A stretch of DNA of 64,000 nt from Streptomyces sp. NBC_00376. GTDB lineage: Bacteria > Actinomycetota > Actinomycetes > Streptomycetales > Streptomycetaceae. How positions within the stretch are numbered: position 1 is the stretch's first letter; every line of letters begins with the position of its first letter. The position numbers and the translations under genes are program-made. The stretch covers positions 7,130,001-7,194,000 of the forward strand of contig NZ_CP107960.1 of NCBI RefSeq assembly GCF_036077095.1, in the 5' to 3' direction. Of the stretch, positions 46,722 through 55,503 are shown in pieces. The notes beneath the pieces are model-generated. The model had not been told where the DNA came from. It saw nothing but the letters and a program-made list of their open reading frames with translations, and searched no databases.

Positions 46722-48179
46722 ATGTCCTTCTTCACCGACCTGGCCCATCAGTACATCGACGGAGAGTGGAGGCCGGGCAAGGGGTCCTGGGACATCATCG
46801 ACTTCAACCCGTACAACGGTGAGAAGCTCGCCTCGATCACGGTCGCCACGGCCGACGAGGTGGACCAGGCGTACCGGTGCGCGCAGGACGCCCAGCGGGC
46901 CTGGGGCGACACCAACCCGTACGCCCGGCGGGCGGTGCTGGAGCGGGCGCTGAGAGTCGTCGAGGAGCGCGAGTCCGAGATCGGTGACGCGATCGTCGCG
47001 GAGCTGGGCGGCACCCGGCTGAAGGCGGCCTTCGAGCTGCACCTCGCCAAGGAGTTCCTGCGGGAGTCGGTCCAGCTCGCGCTGCGGCCCTCCGGACAGA
47101 TCCTGCCCTCGCCGACCGAGGGCAAGGAGAACCGCGTCTACCGGGTGCCCGTCGGCGTCGTGGGCGTCATCAGCCCCTTCAACTTCCCGTTCCTGCTGTC
47201 CCTGAAGTCGGTCGCCCCCGCCCTGGCGCTCGGCAACGCGGTGGTGCTCAAACCGCACCAGAACACCCCGGTCTGCGGCGGCACGCTGGTGGCGAAGGTG
47301 TTCGAGGAGGCCGGGCTGCCGGCCGGCCTGCTCAACGTCGTGGTCACCGACATCGCCGAGATCGGCGACGCCCTGCTGGAGCACCCCGTTCCGCAGGTCA
47401 TCTCCTTCACCGGCTCGGACAAGGTGGGGCGGCACGTCGCCACGGTCTGCGCGGCGAACCTCAAGCGCGCCGTGCTCGAACTCGGCGGCAACAGCGCGCT
47501 GATCGTCCTCGACGACGCCGATCTCGACTACGCCGTGGACGCGGCCGTCTTCAGCCGGTACGTGCACCAGGGCCAGGTCTGCATGGCCGCCAACCGGATC
47601 CTGGTAGACCGGGTGGTGGAGCGGGAGTTCACCGAGAAGTTCGTCGCCAAGGTCGCCTCGCTCAAGGTCGGGGACCCGGCCGAGCCGGACACCGTGATCG
47701 GCCCGCTGATCAACTCCTCGCAGGCCGAGGCCATTTCCTCGCTGGTCGACCAGACCGTGGCGGCCGGCGCGACGGCCCTGCTGCACGGCCGGGCCGACGG
47801 CAATCTGGTGAGCCCGTCCGTGCTGACCGGGCTGGCCGCCGATTCCCCCGTCCTGTCCCAGGAGATCTTCGGGCCGGTCGCGCTCGTCGTCCCGTTCGAC
47901 GGCGAGGACGAGGCGGTACGGATCGCCAACGACACCCCGTACGGCCTGAGCGGCGCGGTGCACACCGGCGACGTCGAGCGCGGCGTACGGGTCGGGCAGC
48001 GCATCCACACCGGCATGATCCACATCAACGACGGCACGGTCCACGACGAGCCGATCGTCCCCTTCGGCGGCGAGAAGAGCTCCGGCCTCGGCCGGCTCAA
48101 CGGTGAGGCCATGGTCGAGGCCTTCACCACCCAGAAGTGGATCTCGGTGCAGCACGGCCGTTCGCAGTTCCCGTTCTGA
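46722..48179 (+). CDS. Aldehyde dehydrogenase (NAD(P)-dependent)
   Basis: A 485-aa member of the ALDH superfamily, closest in feel to benzaldehyde/vanillin-type dehydrogenases. Visible motifs are the cofactor region ISPFNFPFLLSLKS and LKPHQNTP, FTGSDKVG, the general base Glu in LELGGNSALIVL, the catalytic Cys in GQVCMAANR, and EIFGPVALVVPF. ATG 46722 follows AAGGGA. The neighbouring DavAB-like genes raise the possibility of glutarate-semialdehyde oxidation, but the sequence type argues for an aromatic or other aldehyde; the substrate is open. Confidence 0.85.
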   Translation: MSFFTDLAHQYIDGEWRPGKGSWDIIDFNPYNGEKLASITVATADEVDQAYRCAQDAQRAWGDTNPYARRAVLERALRVVEERESEIGDAIVAELGGTRLKAAFELHLAKEFLRESVQLALRPSGQILPSPTEGKENRVYRVPVGVVGVISPFNFPFLLSLKSVAPALALGNAVVLKPHQNTPVCGGTLVAKVFEEAGLPAGLLNVVVTDIAEIGDALLEHPVPQVISFTGSDKVGRHVATVCAANLKRAVLELGGNSALIVLDDADLDYAVDAAVFSRYVHQGQVCMAANRILVDRVVEREFTEKFVAKVASLKVGDPAEPDTVIGPLINSSQAEAISSLVDQTVAAGATALLHGRADGNLVSPSVLTGLAADSPVLSQEIFGPVALVVPFDGEDEAVRIANDTPYGLSGAVHTGDVERGVRVGQRIHTGMIHINDGTVHDEPIVPFGGEKSSGLGRLNGEAMVEAFTTQKWISVQHGRSQFPF

Positions 48180-48292
48180 CCGGTCGCACACTGCCGTGGG
48201 CGCGCCCGGGAGCGGGCGGCGCCGTGGTCTACTTCGGGGGCGGCCCGTGCCGCCCCCGGAACCGGCCATCGCAGAGAAGTGAACCGCCCGAC

Positions 48293-48748
48293 GTGCGCCT
48301 GAACGACCTCGACGAACGCATCGTCCACGCCCTCGCCGAAGACGCCCGACGCTCCTACGCGGACATCGGAGCGATGATCGGCCTGTCCGCGCCCGCCGTG
48401 AAACGCCGGGTGGACCGGCTGCGCGCCGAGGGCGCCATCACCGGCTTCACGGTCCGGGTCGACCCGGCGGCGCTGGGCTGGGAGACCGAGGGGTTCATCG
48501 AGATCTACTGCAGCCGCAACACCTCGCCGGAGGCGATCAAGCAGGGGCTCGCGCGCTACCCGGAGATCGCCTCGGCCTCCACGGTGACGGGGGAGGCCGA
48601 CGCGGTCGTGCAGGTCTTCGCCGCCGACATGCGCCACTTCGAACAGGTCCTGGAACGGATCGCGGGCGAGCCGTACGTGGAGCGGACGAAGTCCGTGCTG
48701 GTGCTGTCGCCGCTGCTGCGGCGGTACTCCTCGGGCGCGCCGGAGTAG
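48293..48748 (+). CDS. Lrp/AsnC family transcriptional regulator
   Basis: A 151-aa one-domain-pair regulator: N-terminal HTH (LNDLDERIVHALAEDARRSY ... AMIGLSAPAVKRRVDRLRAEG) and C-terminal RAM ligand-binding domain (GFIEIYCSRNTSPEAIKQGL ... VTGEADAVVQVFA). Such proteins bind amino acids; the adjacent lysine-type genes suggest lysine or a derivative. GTG 48293 is the start that gives the family N-terminus. Candidate binding half-sites lie downstream, before the nitrilase gene. Confidence 0.9.
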   Translation: MRLNDLDERIVHALAEDARRSYADIGAMIGLSAPAVKRRVDRLRAEGAITGFTVRVDPAALGWETEGFIEIYCSRNTSPEAIKQGLARYPEIASASTVTGEADAVVQVFAADMRHFEQVLERIAGEPYVERTKSVLVLSPLLRRYSSGAPE

Positions 48749-48808
48749 GTTCCGAGCGCCGGTCCTGGTGAGACCCAGGTCACCCTTTTGACCTGCGCAG
48801 ACGTCCTA

Positions 48809-48867
48809 CGCAATGAATCGCCGCCGGTGGCCTTCGGCGCGCAATGGATCGACGGTGCACGCGCAAC
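48809..48867 (+). promoter_or_regulatory. Array of CGCAAYG half-sites upstream of davA-like gene (candidate Lrp operator)
   Basis: CGCAATGAATCG (48809-48820), CGCAATGGATCG (48840-48851) and CGCAACG (48862-48868) are repeated in the same orientation with 31- and 22-bp spacing, close to three and two helical turns. Such phased arrays are typical for Lrp-type activators. The function is inference. Confidence 0.5.
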
Positions 48868-48876
48868 GCTCGCGCC

Positions 48877-48906
48877 TTGTCCGGCGTGATCGGCGGACCG
48901 TACCTT
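48877..48906 (+). promoter_or_regulatory. Candidate promoter of the davA-davB pair
   Basis: TTGTCC (48877-48882), an 18-nt spacer and TACCTT (48901-48906) precede the davA-like ATG by about 40 nt. The CGCAA array lies just upstream of the -35 element. Confidence 0.5.
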
Positions 48907-48945
48907 CGATACGTCCCCGCCAGCCCGCACCGCCCGAGGTCAGCC

Positions 48946-49743
48946 ATGCCGCCGTTGCGCACCGCCCTGCTCCAGAACTCCGGACGACCCGGATACGTGG
49001 CCGAGAACATCGAGGTGCTCGACGGAGCGGCGCGGCGGGCGGCGGACGCCGGGGCGCGGCTCCTGGTCTGCCCCGAGCTTTTCCTGACCGGTTACGCGAT
49101 CGGGGCCGAGGTGCCCCGGCTGGCCGAGCCGGCCGACGGGCCGTCCGCCCTGGCCGTCGGTGAGATCGCCGCCCGGCACGGACTCGCCGTCCTCTACGGG
49201 TACCCCGAGCGTGCCGGCGAGCAGATCTTCAACGCCGCACAGCTCGTCGGCCCGGACGGGACACCGCTCGCCAACTACCGCAAGACCCATCTCTTCGGCT
49301 CCTTCGAGCACGAGTGGTTCACCCCCGGCGAGCAGGCCGTGGTCCAGGCCGAGCTGGACGGCGTACGCATCGGGATCATGATCTGCTACGACGTCGAGTT
49401 CCCGGAGAACGTCCGCGCCCACGCACTCGCCGGCACCGATCTGCTCCTGGTGCCCACCGCTCAGATGCACCCCTTCCAGTTCGTCGCCGAGTCCCTCGTG
49501 CCGGTCCGCGCCTTCGAGAACCAGATGTACGTGGCGTACGTCAACCGGACCGGTCCGGAGGGAGAGTTCGAGTTCGTCGGGCTGAGCTGCCTGGCGGGTC
49601 CCGACGGCGCCGTCCGCAGCCGCGCCGGACGCGGAAAGGAACTGGTCGTCGGCGAGGTGGATCCCGCGCTGCTGAGCGCCTCGCGGGCCGTGAACCCGTA
49701 TCTGCACGACCGTCGCCCCGGCCTGTACGGCTCACTCGTCTGA
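48946..49743 (+). CDS. davA: Carbon-nitrogen hydrolase, probable 5-aminovaleramidase (DavA-like)
   Basis: Nitrilase-superfamily amidase of 265 aa with the catalytic triad Glu44 (CPELFLTGY), Lys113 (YRKTHLFG) and Cys147 (MICYDVEFPEN). Length and several stretches (LLVCPE, FLTGY.IG, YGYPER, NYRKTHLFG, CYD.EFPEN, LILVPTA-like) agree closely with Pseudomonas DavA as I remember it. That enzyme hydrolyses 5-aminovaleramide to 5-aminovalerate in lysine catabolism. The next gene encodes a DavB-like oxidase, strengthening the call; another omega-amide is possible. ATG 48946 has GAGG upstream. Confidence 0.78.
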   Translation: MPPLRTALLQNSGRPGYVAENIEVLDGAARRAADAGARLLVCPELFLTGYAIGAEVPRLAEPADGPSALAVGEIAARHGLAVLYGYPERAGEQIFNAAQLVGPDGTPLANYRKTHLFGSFEHEWFTPGEQAVVQAELDGVRIGIMICYDVEFPENVRAHALAGTDLLLVPTAQMHPFQFVAESLVPVRAFENQMYVAYVNRTGPEGEFEFVGLSCLAGPDGAVRSRAGRGKELVVGEVDPALLSASRAVNPYLHDRRPGLYGSLV

Positions 49744-49790
49744 GCCCGCCCCACCGTTCCACTGTCATTCGCGCAAGGAGTCCCCACCCC

Positions 49791-51482
49791 ATGACGTCCA
49801 CGGTGCCCAACGCCGTCCAGCACACCGACGCCGCCGAGCCGATCACCATGTTCGGGCCGGACTTCCCCTACGCGTACGACGACTTCCTGGCGCACCCCGC
49901 CGGCATCGGGCAGATACCGGCGACCGAGCACGGCACCGAGGTCGCCGTCATCGGCGGCGGGCTCTCCGGCATCGTGGCCGCGTACGAGCTGATGAAGATG
50001 GGGCTCAGGCCCGTCGTGTACGAGGCGGACGAGATCGGCGGCCGGCTGCGCACCGTCGGCTTCGACGGCTGCGATCCGCAGCTCACCGCCGAGATGGGCG
50101 CGATGCGCTTCCCGCCTTCCTCCACCGCGCTCCAGCACTACATCGACCTGGTCGGCCTGGAGACGAAGCCGTTCCCCAACCCGCTCTCCCCGGCCACCCC
50201 CTCGACCGTCGTCGACCTCAAGGGCGAGTCCCACTACGCGCGGACCATCGACGACCTGCCGCAGGTCTACCGCGATGTGATGGACGCCTGGAACCGCTGC
50301 CTGGAGGAGGGCGCGGACTTCTCCGACATGAACCGCGCGATGCGTGAGCGCGACGTGCCGCGCATCCGGGAGATCTGGGCGAAGCTCGTCCAGAAGCTCG
50401 ACAACCAGACCTTCTACGGATTCCTCTGCGACTCCGACGCCTTCAAGTCGTTCCGGCACCGGGAGATCTTCGGCCAGGTCGGCTTCGGTACCGGCGGCTG
50501 GGACACCGACTTCCCCAACTCCATCCTGGAGATCCTCCGCGTCGTCTACACCGAGGCGGACGACCACCACCGGGGCATCGTCGGCGGCAGCCAGCAGCTC
50601 CCGCTGCGGCTCTGGGAGCGCGAGCCGCAGAAGATCGTCCACTGGCCGCTCGGTACGTCGCTGTCCTCGCTGCACAACGGCGAGCCGCGCCCCGCCGTGA
50701 CCCGGCTGACCCGCACCGCCGGCAACCGGATCACCGTCACCGACGCCACCGGCGACATCCGCACCTACCCGGCCGCGATCTTCACCGGGCAGTCCTGGCT
50801 GCTGCTCTCGAAGATCGACTGCGACGACGCGCTGTTCCCGATCGACCACTGGACGGCGATGGAGCGCACCCACTACATGGAGTCGTCCAAGCTCTTCGTC
50901 CCCGTCGACCGGCCGTTCTGGCTCGACGAGGACGAGGCCACGGGGCGGGACACCATGTCGATGACGCTCACGGACCGGATGACCCGGGGGACGTACCTCC
51001 TGGACGACGGCCCCGACAAGCCCGCTGTCATCTGCCTCTCGTACACCTGGTGCGACGACAGCCTGAAGTGGCTGCCGCTCTCCCCGAACGAGCGCATGGA
51101 CGTCATGCTCAAGTCGCTCGGCGAGATCTACCCGGACGTCGACATCAGGAAGCACATCATCGGCAACCCGGTGACGGTGTCCTGGGAGAACGAGCCGTGG
51201 TTCATGGGCGCGTTCAAGGCCAACCTGCCGGGCCACTACCGCTACCAGCGGCGGCTGTTCACCCACTTCATGCAGGACCGGCTGCCCGCCGACCGCCGGG
51301 GCCTGTTCCTGGCGGGCGACGACATCTCCTGGACGGCCGGCTGGGCCGAGGGCGCCGTACAGACCGCGCTCAACGCCGTCTGGGGTGTGATGACCCGGTT
51401 CGGCGGCGCGACCGATGCGACGAACCCCGGCCCCGGCGACGTCTTCGACGACATCGCCCCGGTCGAACTCCCGGAGGACTGA
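49791..51482 (+). CDS. davB: FAD amine oxidase, probable L-lysine 2-monooxygenase (DavB-like)
   Basis: A 563-aa flavoprotein of the tryptophan/lysine 2-monooxygenase group, which converts an L-amino acid to its decarboxylated amide. The FAD site is VAVIGGGLSGIVAAYELMKM with YEADEIGGRLRT, and the C-terminal flavin contact is GLFLAGDDISWTAGWAEGAV. Length and many stretches (ITMFGPDFPYAYDD, HPAGIGQIPA, EMGAMRFP, GQVGFGTGGWDTDFPN, LPGHYRYQRR) match Pseudomonas DavB from memory. ATG 49791 has AAGGAG upstream. A tryptophan-to-indoleacetamide role is the main alternative. Confidence 0.8.
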   Translation: MTSTVPNAVQHTDAAEPITMFGPDFPYAYDDFLAHPAGIGQIPATEHGTEVAVIGGGLSGIVAAYELMKMGLRPVVYEADEIGGRLRTVGFDGCDPQLTAEMGAMRFPPSSTALQHYIDLVGLETKPFPNPLSPATPSTVVDLKGESHYARTIDDLPQVYRDVMDAWNRCLEEGADFSDMNRAMRERDVPRIREIWAKLVQKLDNQTFYGFLCDSDAFKSFRHREIFGQVGFGTGGWDTDFPNSILEILRVVYTEADDHHRGIVGGSQQLPLRLWEREPQKIVHWPLGTSLSSLHNGEPRPAVTRLTRTAGNRITVTDATGDIRTYPAAIFTGQSWLLLSKIDCDDALFPIDHWTAMERTHYMESSKLFVPVDRPFWLDEDEATGRDTMSMTLTDRMTRGTYLLDDGPDKPAVICLSYTWCDDSLKWLPLSPNERMDVMLKSLGEIYPDVDIRKHIIGNPVTVSWENEPWFMGAFKANLPGHYRYQRRLFTHFMQDRLPADRRGLFLAGDDISWTAGWAEGAVQTALNAVWGVMTRFGGATDATNPGPGDVFDDIAPVELPED

Positions 51483-51501
51483 GGGGCGTTACGGCTTTCC
51501 G

Positions 51502-52350
51502 TTACGCGGGCCGGCAGACGCTGCGCTGCCGGCCGAGGCCCGAGATCTCGACCTCCATCACATCGCCCGGACCCAGGTACGGGAAGCGGCCGGACAGCGC
51601 CACGCCCTGCGGGGTGCCGGTGTTGATGATGTCGCCGGGCTCCAGCACCAAGTACTGCGACAGGTGGTGCACCAGGTGCGCCACGCTGAAGATCATGTCC
51701 GCGGTGGAGGAGTCCTGCCGGGACTCACCGTTGACGTAGCTGCGCAGCCGCAGCTGCTGCGGGTCGCCCACCTCGTCGGCCGTCACCAGCACCGGGCCCA
51801 GCGGATTGAACGTCGCGCAGCTCTTGCCCTTGGACCACTGTCCGCCCGACTCCTCCAGCTGGAAGGCCCGTTCGGAGACGTCGTTGCTGACGGCGTAGCC
51901 CGCGATGTGGGCGGCGGCGTCGGCGGGGGAGTCCAGGTAGGAGGCGCGGCGGCCGATGACGACGGCCAGCTCCACCTCCCAGTCCGTCTTCTTCGAGCCG
52001 CGCGGGATCAGCACGTCGTCGTACGGGCCGACGACGGTGTTCGGCGACTTGTAGAAGAGGATCGGCTGCTCGGGCGGCTCGGCACCCGACTCCGCCGCGT
52101 GGGCCGCGTAGTTCTGGCCGATGCAGAGCAGCGCGGAGGGCCGGGCCACGGGGGCGCCGATCCGTTGGCCGGTGATGTCGGTCTCCGGGAGCACCGGCTC
52201 GGCGGGCACAAGGTGCGGGTTGTCGGCGAGCGCGGCGAGGAACGCGCCGTCGATGTCGTCGGTGATGCCGGACAGGTCGTAGTGACGGCCCTCGGGGCAG
52301 ACGAGGACCGGGCGCTCGTGGCCCGGCTCGCCGATGCGCATCAGTCGCAT
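51502..52350 (-). CDS. Fumarylacetoacetate hydrolase family protein
   Basis: A 282-aa FAH-family enzyme; members split C-C bonds of diketo acids or decarboxylate oxaloacetate-like compounds. The metal site is formed by Glu in DWEVELAVVIG and Asp in SNDVSERAFQ; the GQNYAAHAAE and LEPGDIINTGTPQGVA stretches are typical of the sugar-acid type (2,4-diketo-3-deoxy-sugar-acid hydrolases). It is the last gene of a minus-strand catabolic operon, 48 nt after the dehydrogenase gene, with AGGAGA before its ATG. A role on a diketo sugar acid is inference. Confidence 0.82.
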   Translation of the reverse strand: MRLMRIGEPGHERPVLVCPEGRHYDLSGITDDIDGAFLAALADNPHLVPAEPVLPETDITGQRIGAPVARPSALLCIGQNYAAHAAESGAEPPEQPILFYKSPNTVVGPYDDVLIPRGSKKTDWEVELAVVIGRRASYLDSPADAAAHIAGYAVSNDVSERAFQLEESGGQWSKGKSCATFNPLGPVLVTADEVGDPQQLRLRSYVNGESRQDSSTADMIFSVAHLVHHLSQYLVLEPGDIINTGTPQGVALSGRFPYLGPGDVMEVEISGLGRQRSVCRPA

Positions 52351-52398
52351 GTGGTGAAATCTCCTGAACGGTACGGGGGTTGGGGGCTCCGCGAGCTC

Positions 52399-53421
52399 TC
52401 AGTGCAGGCGGGTCAGGGCGTCGGCGGTGACGGTGTGGACCGGGGGTCGCCCGCCGAGCAGCCGCAGCACCTCGTCGACGGCGCTGGCGCCCAGGCGCTG
52501 CCGGCACTCGACGCTGCCCGCCGCCTGGTGCGGGGTGAGCAGCACGTTCGGCAGGGCACGGAACGGGTGGTCGGCGGGCAGCGGCTCGTCGTCGAAGACG
52601 TCGATCGCGGCGTCCAGCCGGCCCGTGGCCAGCTCGGCGAGGAGTGCGTCCTCGTCGACCAGCCATGACCTGGCGGTGTTCACCAGGCCCGCCCCGTCCG
52701 GCATCAGCGCCAGCTGTCCGGCGCCGATCATCCGGCGGGTCTCCTCGGTGACCGGTGCGTGCACGGCCACGATCCTGCTCTGCGGGAGCAGAGTTTCGAG
52801 AGGTACGCGCTCCACGCCGAGCTCCTCGGCGTCGGCGGCGGACAGGTACGGGTCGGTGACGCTCACCCGCGCCCCCATCGCCCGCACCAGGGCGATGTAG
52901 GCGCGCCCGGTGCGGGAGGCGCCGATCACGCCGATGCGGCTGCCGTGGATCTCGTGGCGCGGCGGGGCCTCGCTCGCCGCCGCCCACTTCAGCCCGCCGC
53001 GCAGGGCGTGGTCGAAGCGCTGGATGCGGTGGAGCAGCGAGAGTGTGAAGGCGAGGGCCACCTCGGCGACCGGGCGGGCCATCTCGTCACCGGCCTGGGT
53101 GACCAGGATGCCCCGCCGGAACACCTCCTCGGTGACATAGGGCGCGACCGCCGAGCCGGTGTGCGCCACCAGCTCCAGCCGGTCGGCCGATCCGAGGAGC
53201 CCGGCGTCCACCTTGGGCGCCCGCCACGAGGTGATCAGTGCACGGGCTCCGGGCAGCGCGGCCGCGACCGCCGCCCGGTCCCAGTGGTCGTCGATGACGG
53301 TGAGTTCGGCCGCCCGCTCCAGCTCCCGCCACACCTCGGCGGTGAAGAACTGGGCCCGCAGGCCCGGCGGTACGGCGACGACCACCCGGGAGCGGTCGGC
53401 AGGATCAGGAGAGCCAGGCAT
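52399..53421 (-). CDS. D-2-hydroxyacid dehydrogenase family protein
   Basis: NAD-dependent oxidoreductase, 340 aa. The Rossmann fingerprint reads [18 protein letters not shown], a GxSxxG variant of the usual GxGxxG. Catalytic Arg is in VNTARSWLVDE, Glu in VFDDEPLPADHP and His in LLTPHQAAGS. ATG 53421 has GGAG 8 nt upstream and overlaps the preceding gene by 17 nt; the longer frame to 53448 has no ribosome site. In the cluster it could make the keto form of a sugar acid for the FAH enzyme. Confidence 0.83.
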   Translation of the reverse strand: MPGSPDPADRSRVVVAVPPGLRAQFFTAEVWRELERAAELTVIDDHWDRAAVAAALPGARALITSWRAPKVDAGLLGSADRLELVAHTGSAVAPYVTEEVFRRGILVTQAGDEMARPVAEVALAFTLSLLHRIQRFDHALRGGLKWAAASEAPPRHEIHGSRIGVIGASRTGRAYIALVRAMGARVSVTDPYLSAADAEELGVERVPLETLLPQSRIVAVHAPVTEETRRMIGAGQLALMPDGAGLVNTARSWLVDEDALLAELATGRLDAAIDVFDDEPLPADHPFRALPNVLLTPHQAAGSVECRQRLGASAVDEVLRLLGGRPPVHTVTADALTRLH

Positions 53422-54460
53422 CGAGGTGCTCCGCAACGAAGGCGTCATCGGTCAGCCAAGGGTAGGCCGCGGCCACCCGGCTGATCTCCTCGGCCTGTCC
53501 GGGGGAGAGCGTCTCGGCCGGGTCCAGGCACCGGATGTTCGCCAGCAGGCCCTGGCGGCGCAGCACTTCGTGGACCCCGGCGATGCAGCCGCGGAACGCG
53601 CCGCGCACATCGAAGACCGCGCTGTTGGCGTCGGTCAGTTCGGGGCGCCGGGCCAGGCAGCGCACCATCGCCTCGTGGTCCCCGCCGCGCGCCCTGCGGA
53701 CGTCGTCGAGGAGGGTCACCGCGGAGCCGGTCCACACGGCCCACTGGCCGAGGAGCCCGCCCGCGAACCAGCGCGGCCCGCCGCCCGCAGTCTCGTACGG
53801 GGTGAGCAGATCACCGATGATGTCGTCGTCGTTGCCGGTGTACAGCGCCACCTCGTCGGCCCGGTCGGCGGCGGCCACGGCCCGTACGACATCGGCGGTG
53901 CGGTAGCGGTCGAACGGGGCGATCTTCACCGCGGCCGTGTTGGGCAGATCGGTGAACGAGGACCAGAAGTGCGGCGAGAGGTAGCGTCCGCCGACCGCCT
54001 CCTGGAGGTAGAAGCCGATCACCGGCAGCACCTCGCCGACCGCCCGCGCCCGGTCCAGCAGGCCCTTCTCGTCCGCGCCGGGCACGGCCGGGCTGAGCAG
54101 CACCGCGTCGTAACCGAGCTCGGCGGCGGTCTCGGCCTCGGCGACGGCCTGCGCCGTGTAGCCGCAGGCACCGGCGACCTTGATGAACGGCCGGCCGGCC
54201 TCGGCGTCGATCGTCTCGGCGGCGAGCTCCAGGACCGGCCGGAACAGGCCGACCTCCGGTTCGCGGATCTCGAACTGGGTGGTGTGCACGGCGACGGCGA
54301 CGCCGCCCGCGCCCGAGGCGAGGTAGTAGCGGGTCAGCGCACGCTGCCGGCGCTCGTCGAAGGAGCCGTCGTCGTGCAGGGCGAGCGGGTGCGCGGGGAT
54401 CACCGCACCGTGGGCGAGCGCGTCCAGGGCAGGGGTCGGCGCGAGGGAGGGAGTGGACAT
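53405..54460 (-). CDS. Dihydrodipicolinate synthase (DapA) family lyase
   Basis: A 351-aa TIM-barrel protein of the Schiff-base aldolase group. The catalytic Lys is probably Lys179 (AAVKIAPFDRY) and Tyr151 (IGFYLQEAVGG) takes the general base place. It is longer than true DapA and lacks the DapA substrate motif, so it should act on another substrate, such as a keto-deoxy sugar acid or a hydroxylated keto acid. It begins 8 nt after the epimerase stop. Confidence 0.8.
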   Translation of the reverse strand: MSTPSLAPTPALDALAHGAVIPAHPLALHDDGSFDERRQRALTRYYLASGAGGVAVAVHTTQFEIREPEVGLFRPVLELAAETIDAEAGRPFIKVAGACGYTAQAVAEAETAAELGYDAVLLSPAVPGADEKGLLDRARAVGEVLPVIGFYLQEAVGGRYLSPHFWSSFTDLPNTAAVKIAPFDRYRTADVVRAVAAADRADEVALYTGNDDDIIGDLLTPYETAGGGPRWFAGGLLGQWAVWTGSAVTLLDDVRRARGGDHEAMVRCLARRPELTDANSAVFDVRGAFRGCIAGVHEVLRRQGLLANIRCLDPAETLSPGQAEEISRVAAAYPWLTDDAFVAEHLDAWLS

Positions 54461-54468
54461 GGAGTGGA

Positions 54469-55497
54469 TCAGAACCTTCCGTCACGGACCTGGAACTTGG
54501 TGGGCTTGCCGGACAGCGGCAGCCCGCGGCGCAGCCAGTCGGCCTGCCACTCGACGAGGGTGCGCAGCGCGACGTCCGGGTACCCGAACAGCGCGTGGCA
54601 GCGGCTCGCGTCGGAGAGCAGCGCGGTGGGCGCCTCCTCGCCGGCGAAGACCGGCTCCTTGCCGAACTCCTCGCCGAACCACCGGGCGATGCGGCGCACC
54701 GAAGCGGTCTCGGGGCCGGTGAGGTTGAGGGTGAACGCCTCGCCGTCGGTGGCGTGCAGCAGCGAACGCAGCGCGACCTCGTTGGCGTACCCCTGCCACA
54801 CCACATTGGCGTGACCGGTCGTCACATCGACGGGCTCCCCCGCCCGCACCCGGTAGGCGATGTCGGCGAGGACGCCGTAGCGCAGGTCGACCGCGTAGTT
54901 GAGGCGGATGTTGGCGACCCTGGTGCCACGGGTCAGCGCCGCGTGGCCGAAGATCCGCTCCCGGCCCAGGCACGACATGGCGTACTCGCCGACCGGGCCG
55001 ACCGGGTCGCTCTCGGTGCAGCCGCCGGAGGAGACCGGCACCAGCGGGTACACGTTGCCGGTGGAGAACGCGGCGATCCGCGCCCCCGACCAGCGGCGCG
55101 CCACCCGGTCCGGCATCGCGGCGTTCACCGCCCAGGCGTGCGAAGGGGCCCCGGCGGAGCCGAACTTGGCGCCGACCATGAAGACGACGTTCCCGGCGTC
55201 CGGCAGTTCGGCCAGGTCGGCGGCCGGGTCCATCAGGTCGAAGGCCACGGTGGAGACCCCGGCGGCCTCCAGCTCGTCGGCGGCGGACCTGTCGGACCAG
55301 CGGGAGACCGCGTACACGGTCACGTCCTCGCGGCCCGCGGCGTCCAGCGCGCGGCGGGCCAGCCGGCACAGGCTGGGGCCCATCTTGCCGCCGGCGCCGA
55401 GCACCAGTAGATCGCCTTCGAGACGGCCGAGATCGGCGACGAGCGCGGGGGAGGGGGTGGCGAGCCGCTCTTCGAGCGCGGCCTCATCGGTGAACAT
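54469..55497 (-). CDS. NAD-dependent epimerase/dehydratase family protein, catalytic Lys replaced
   Basis: A 342-aa extended SDR protein. The cofactor loop is LVLGAGGKMGPSL and the conserved AFSTGNVYP is present. The active-site YxxxK reads Y172-A-M-S-C176, so Lys is replaced by Cys. The protein may use an atypical mechanism or act as a lactone-forming dehydrogenase; I cannot tell. Gene gaps of 6 and 8 nt tie it to the permease and lyase genes. Confidence 0.78.
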   Translation of the reverse strand: MFTDEAALEERLATPSPALVADLGRLEGDLLVLGAGGKMGPSLCRLARRALDAAGREDVTVYAVSRWSDRSAADELEAAGVSTVAFDLMDPAADLAELPDAGNVVFMVGAKFGSAGAPSHAWAVNAAMPDRVARRWSGARIAAFSTGNVYPLVPVSSGGCTESDPVGPVGEYAMSCLGRERIFGHAALTRGTRVANIRLNYAVDLRYGVLADIAYRVRAGEPVDVTTGHANVVWQGYANEVALRSLLHATDGEAFTLNLTGPETASVRRIARWFGEEFGKEPVFAGEEAPTALLSDASRCHALFGYPDVALRTLVEWQADWLRRGLPLSGKPTKFQVRDGRF

Positions 55498-55503
55498 TGG
55501 TTG

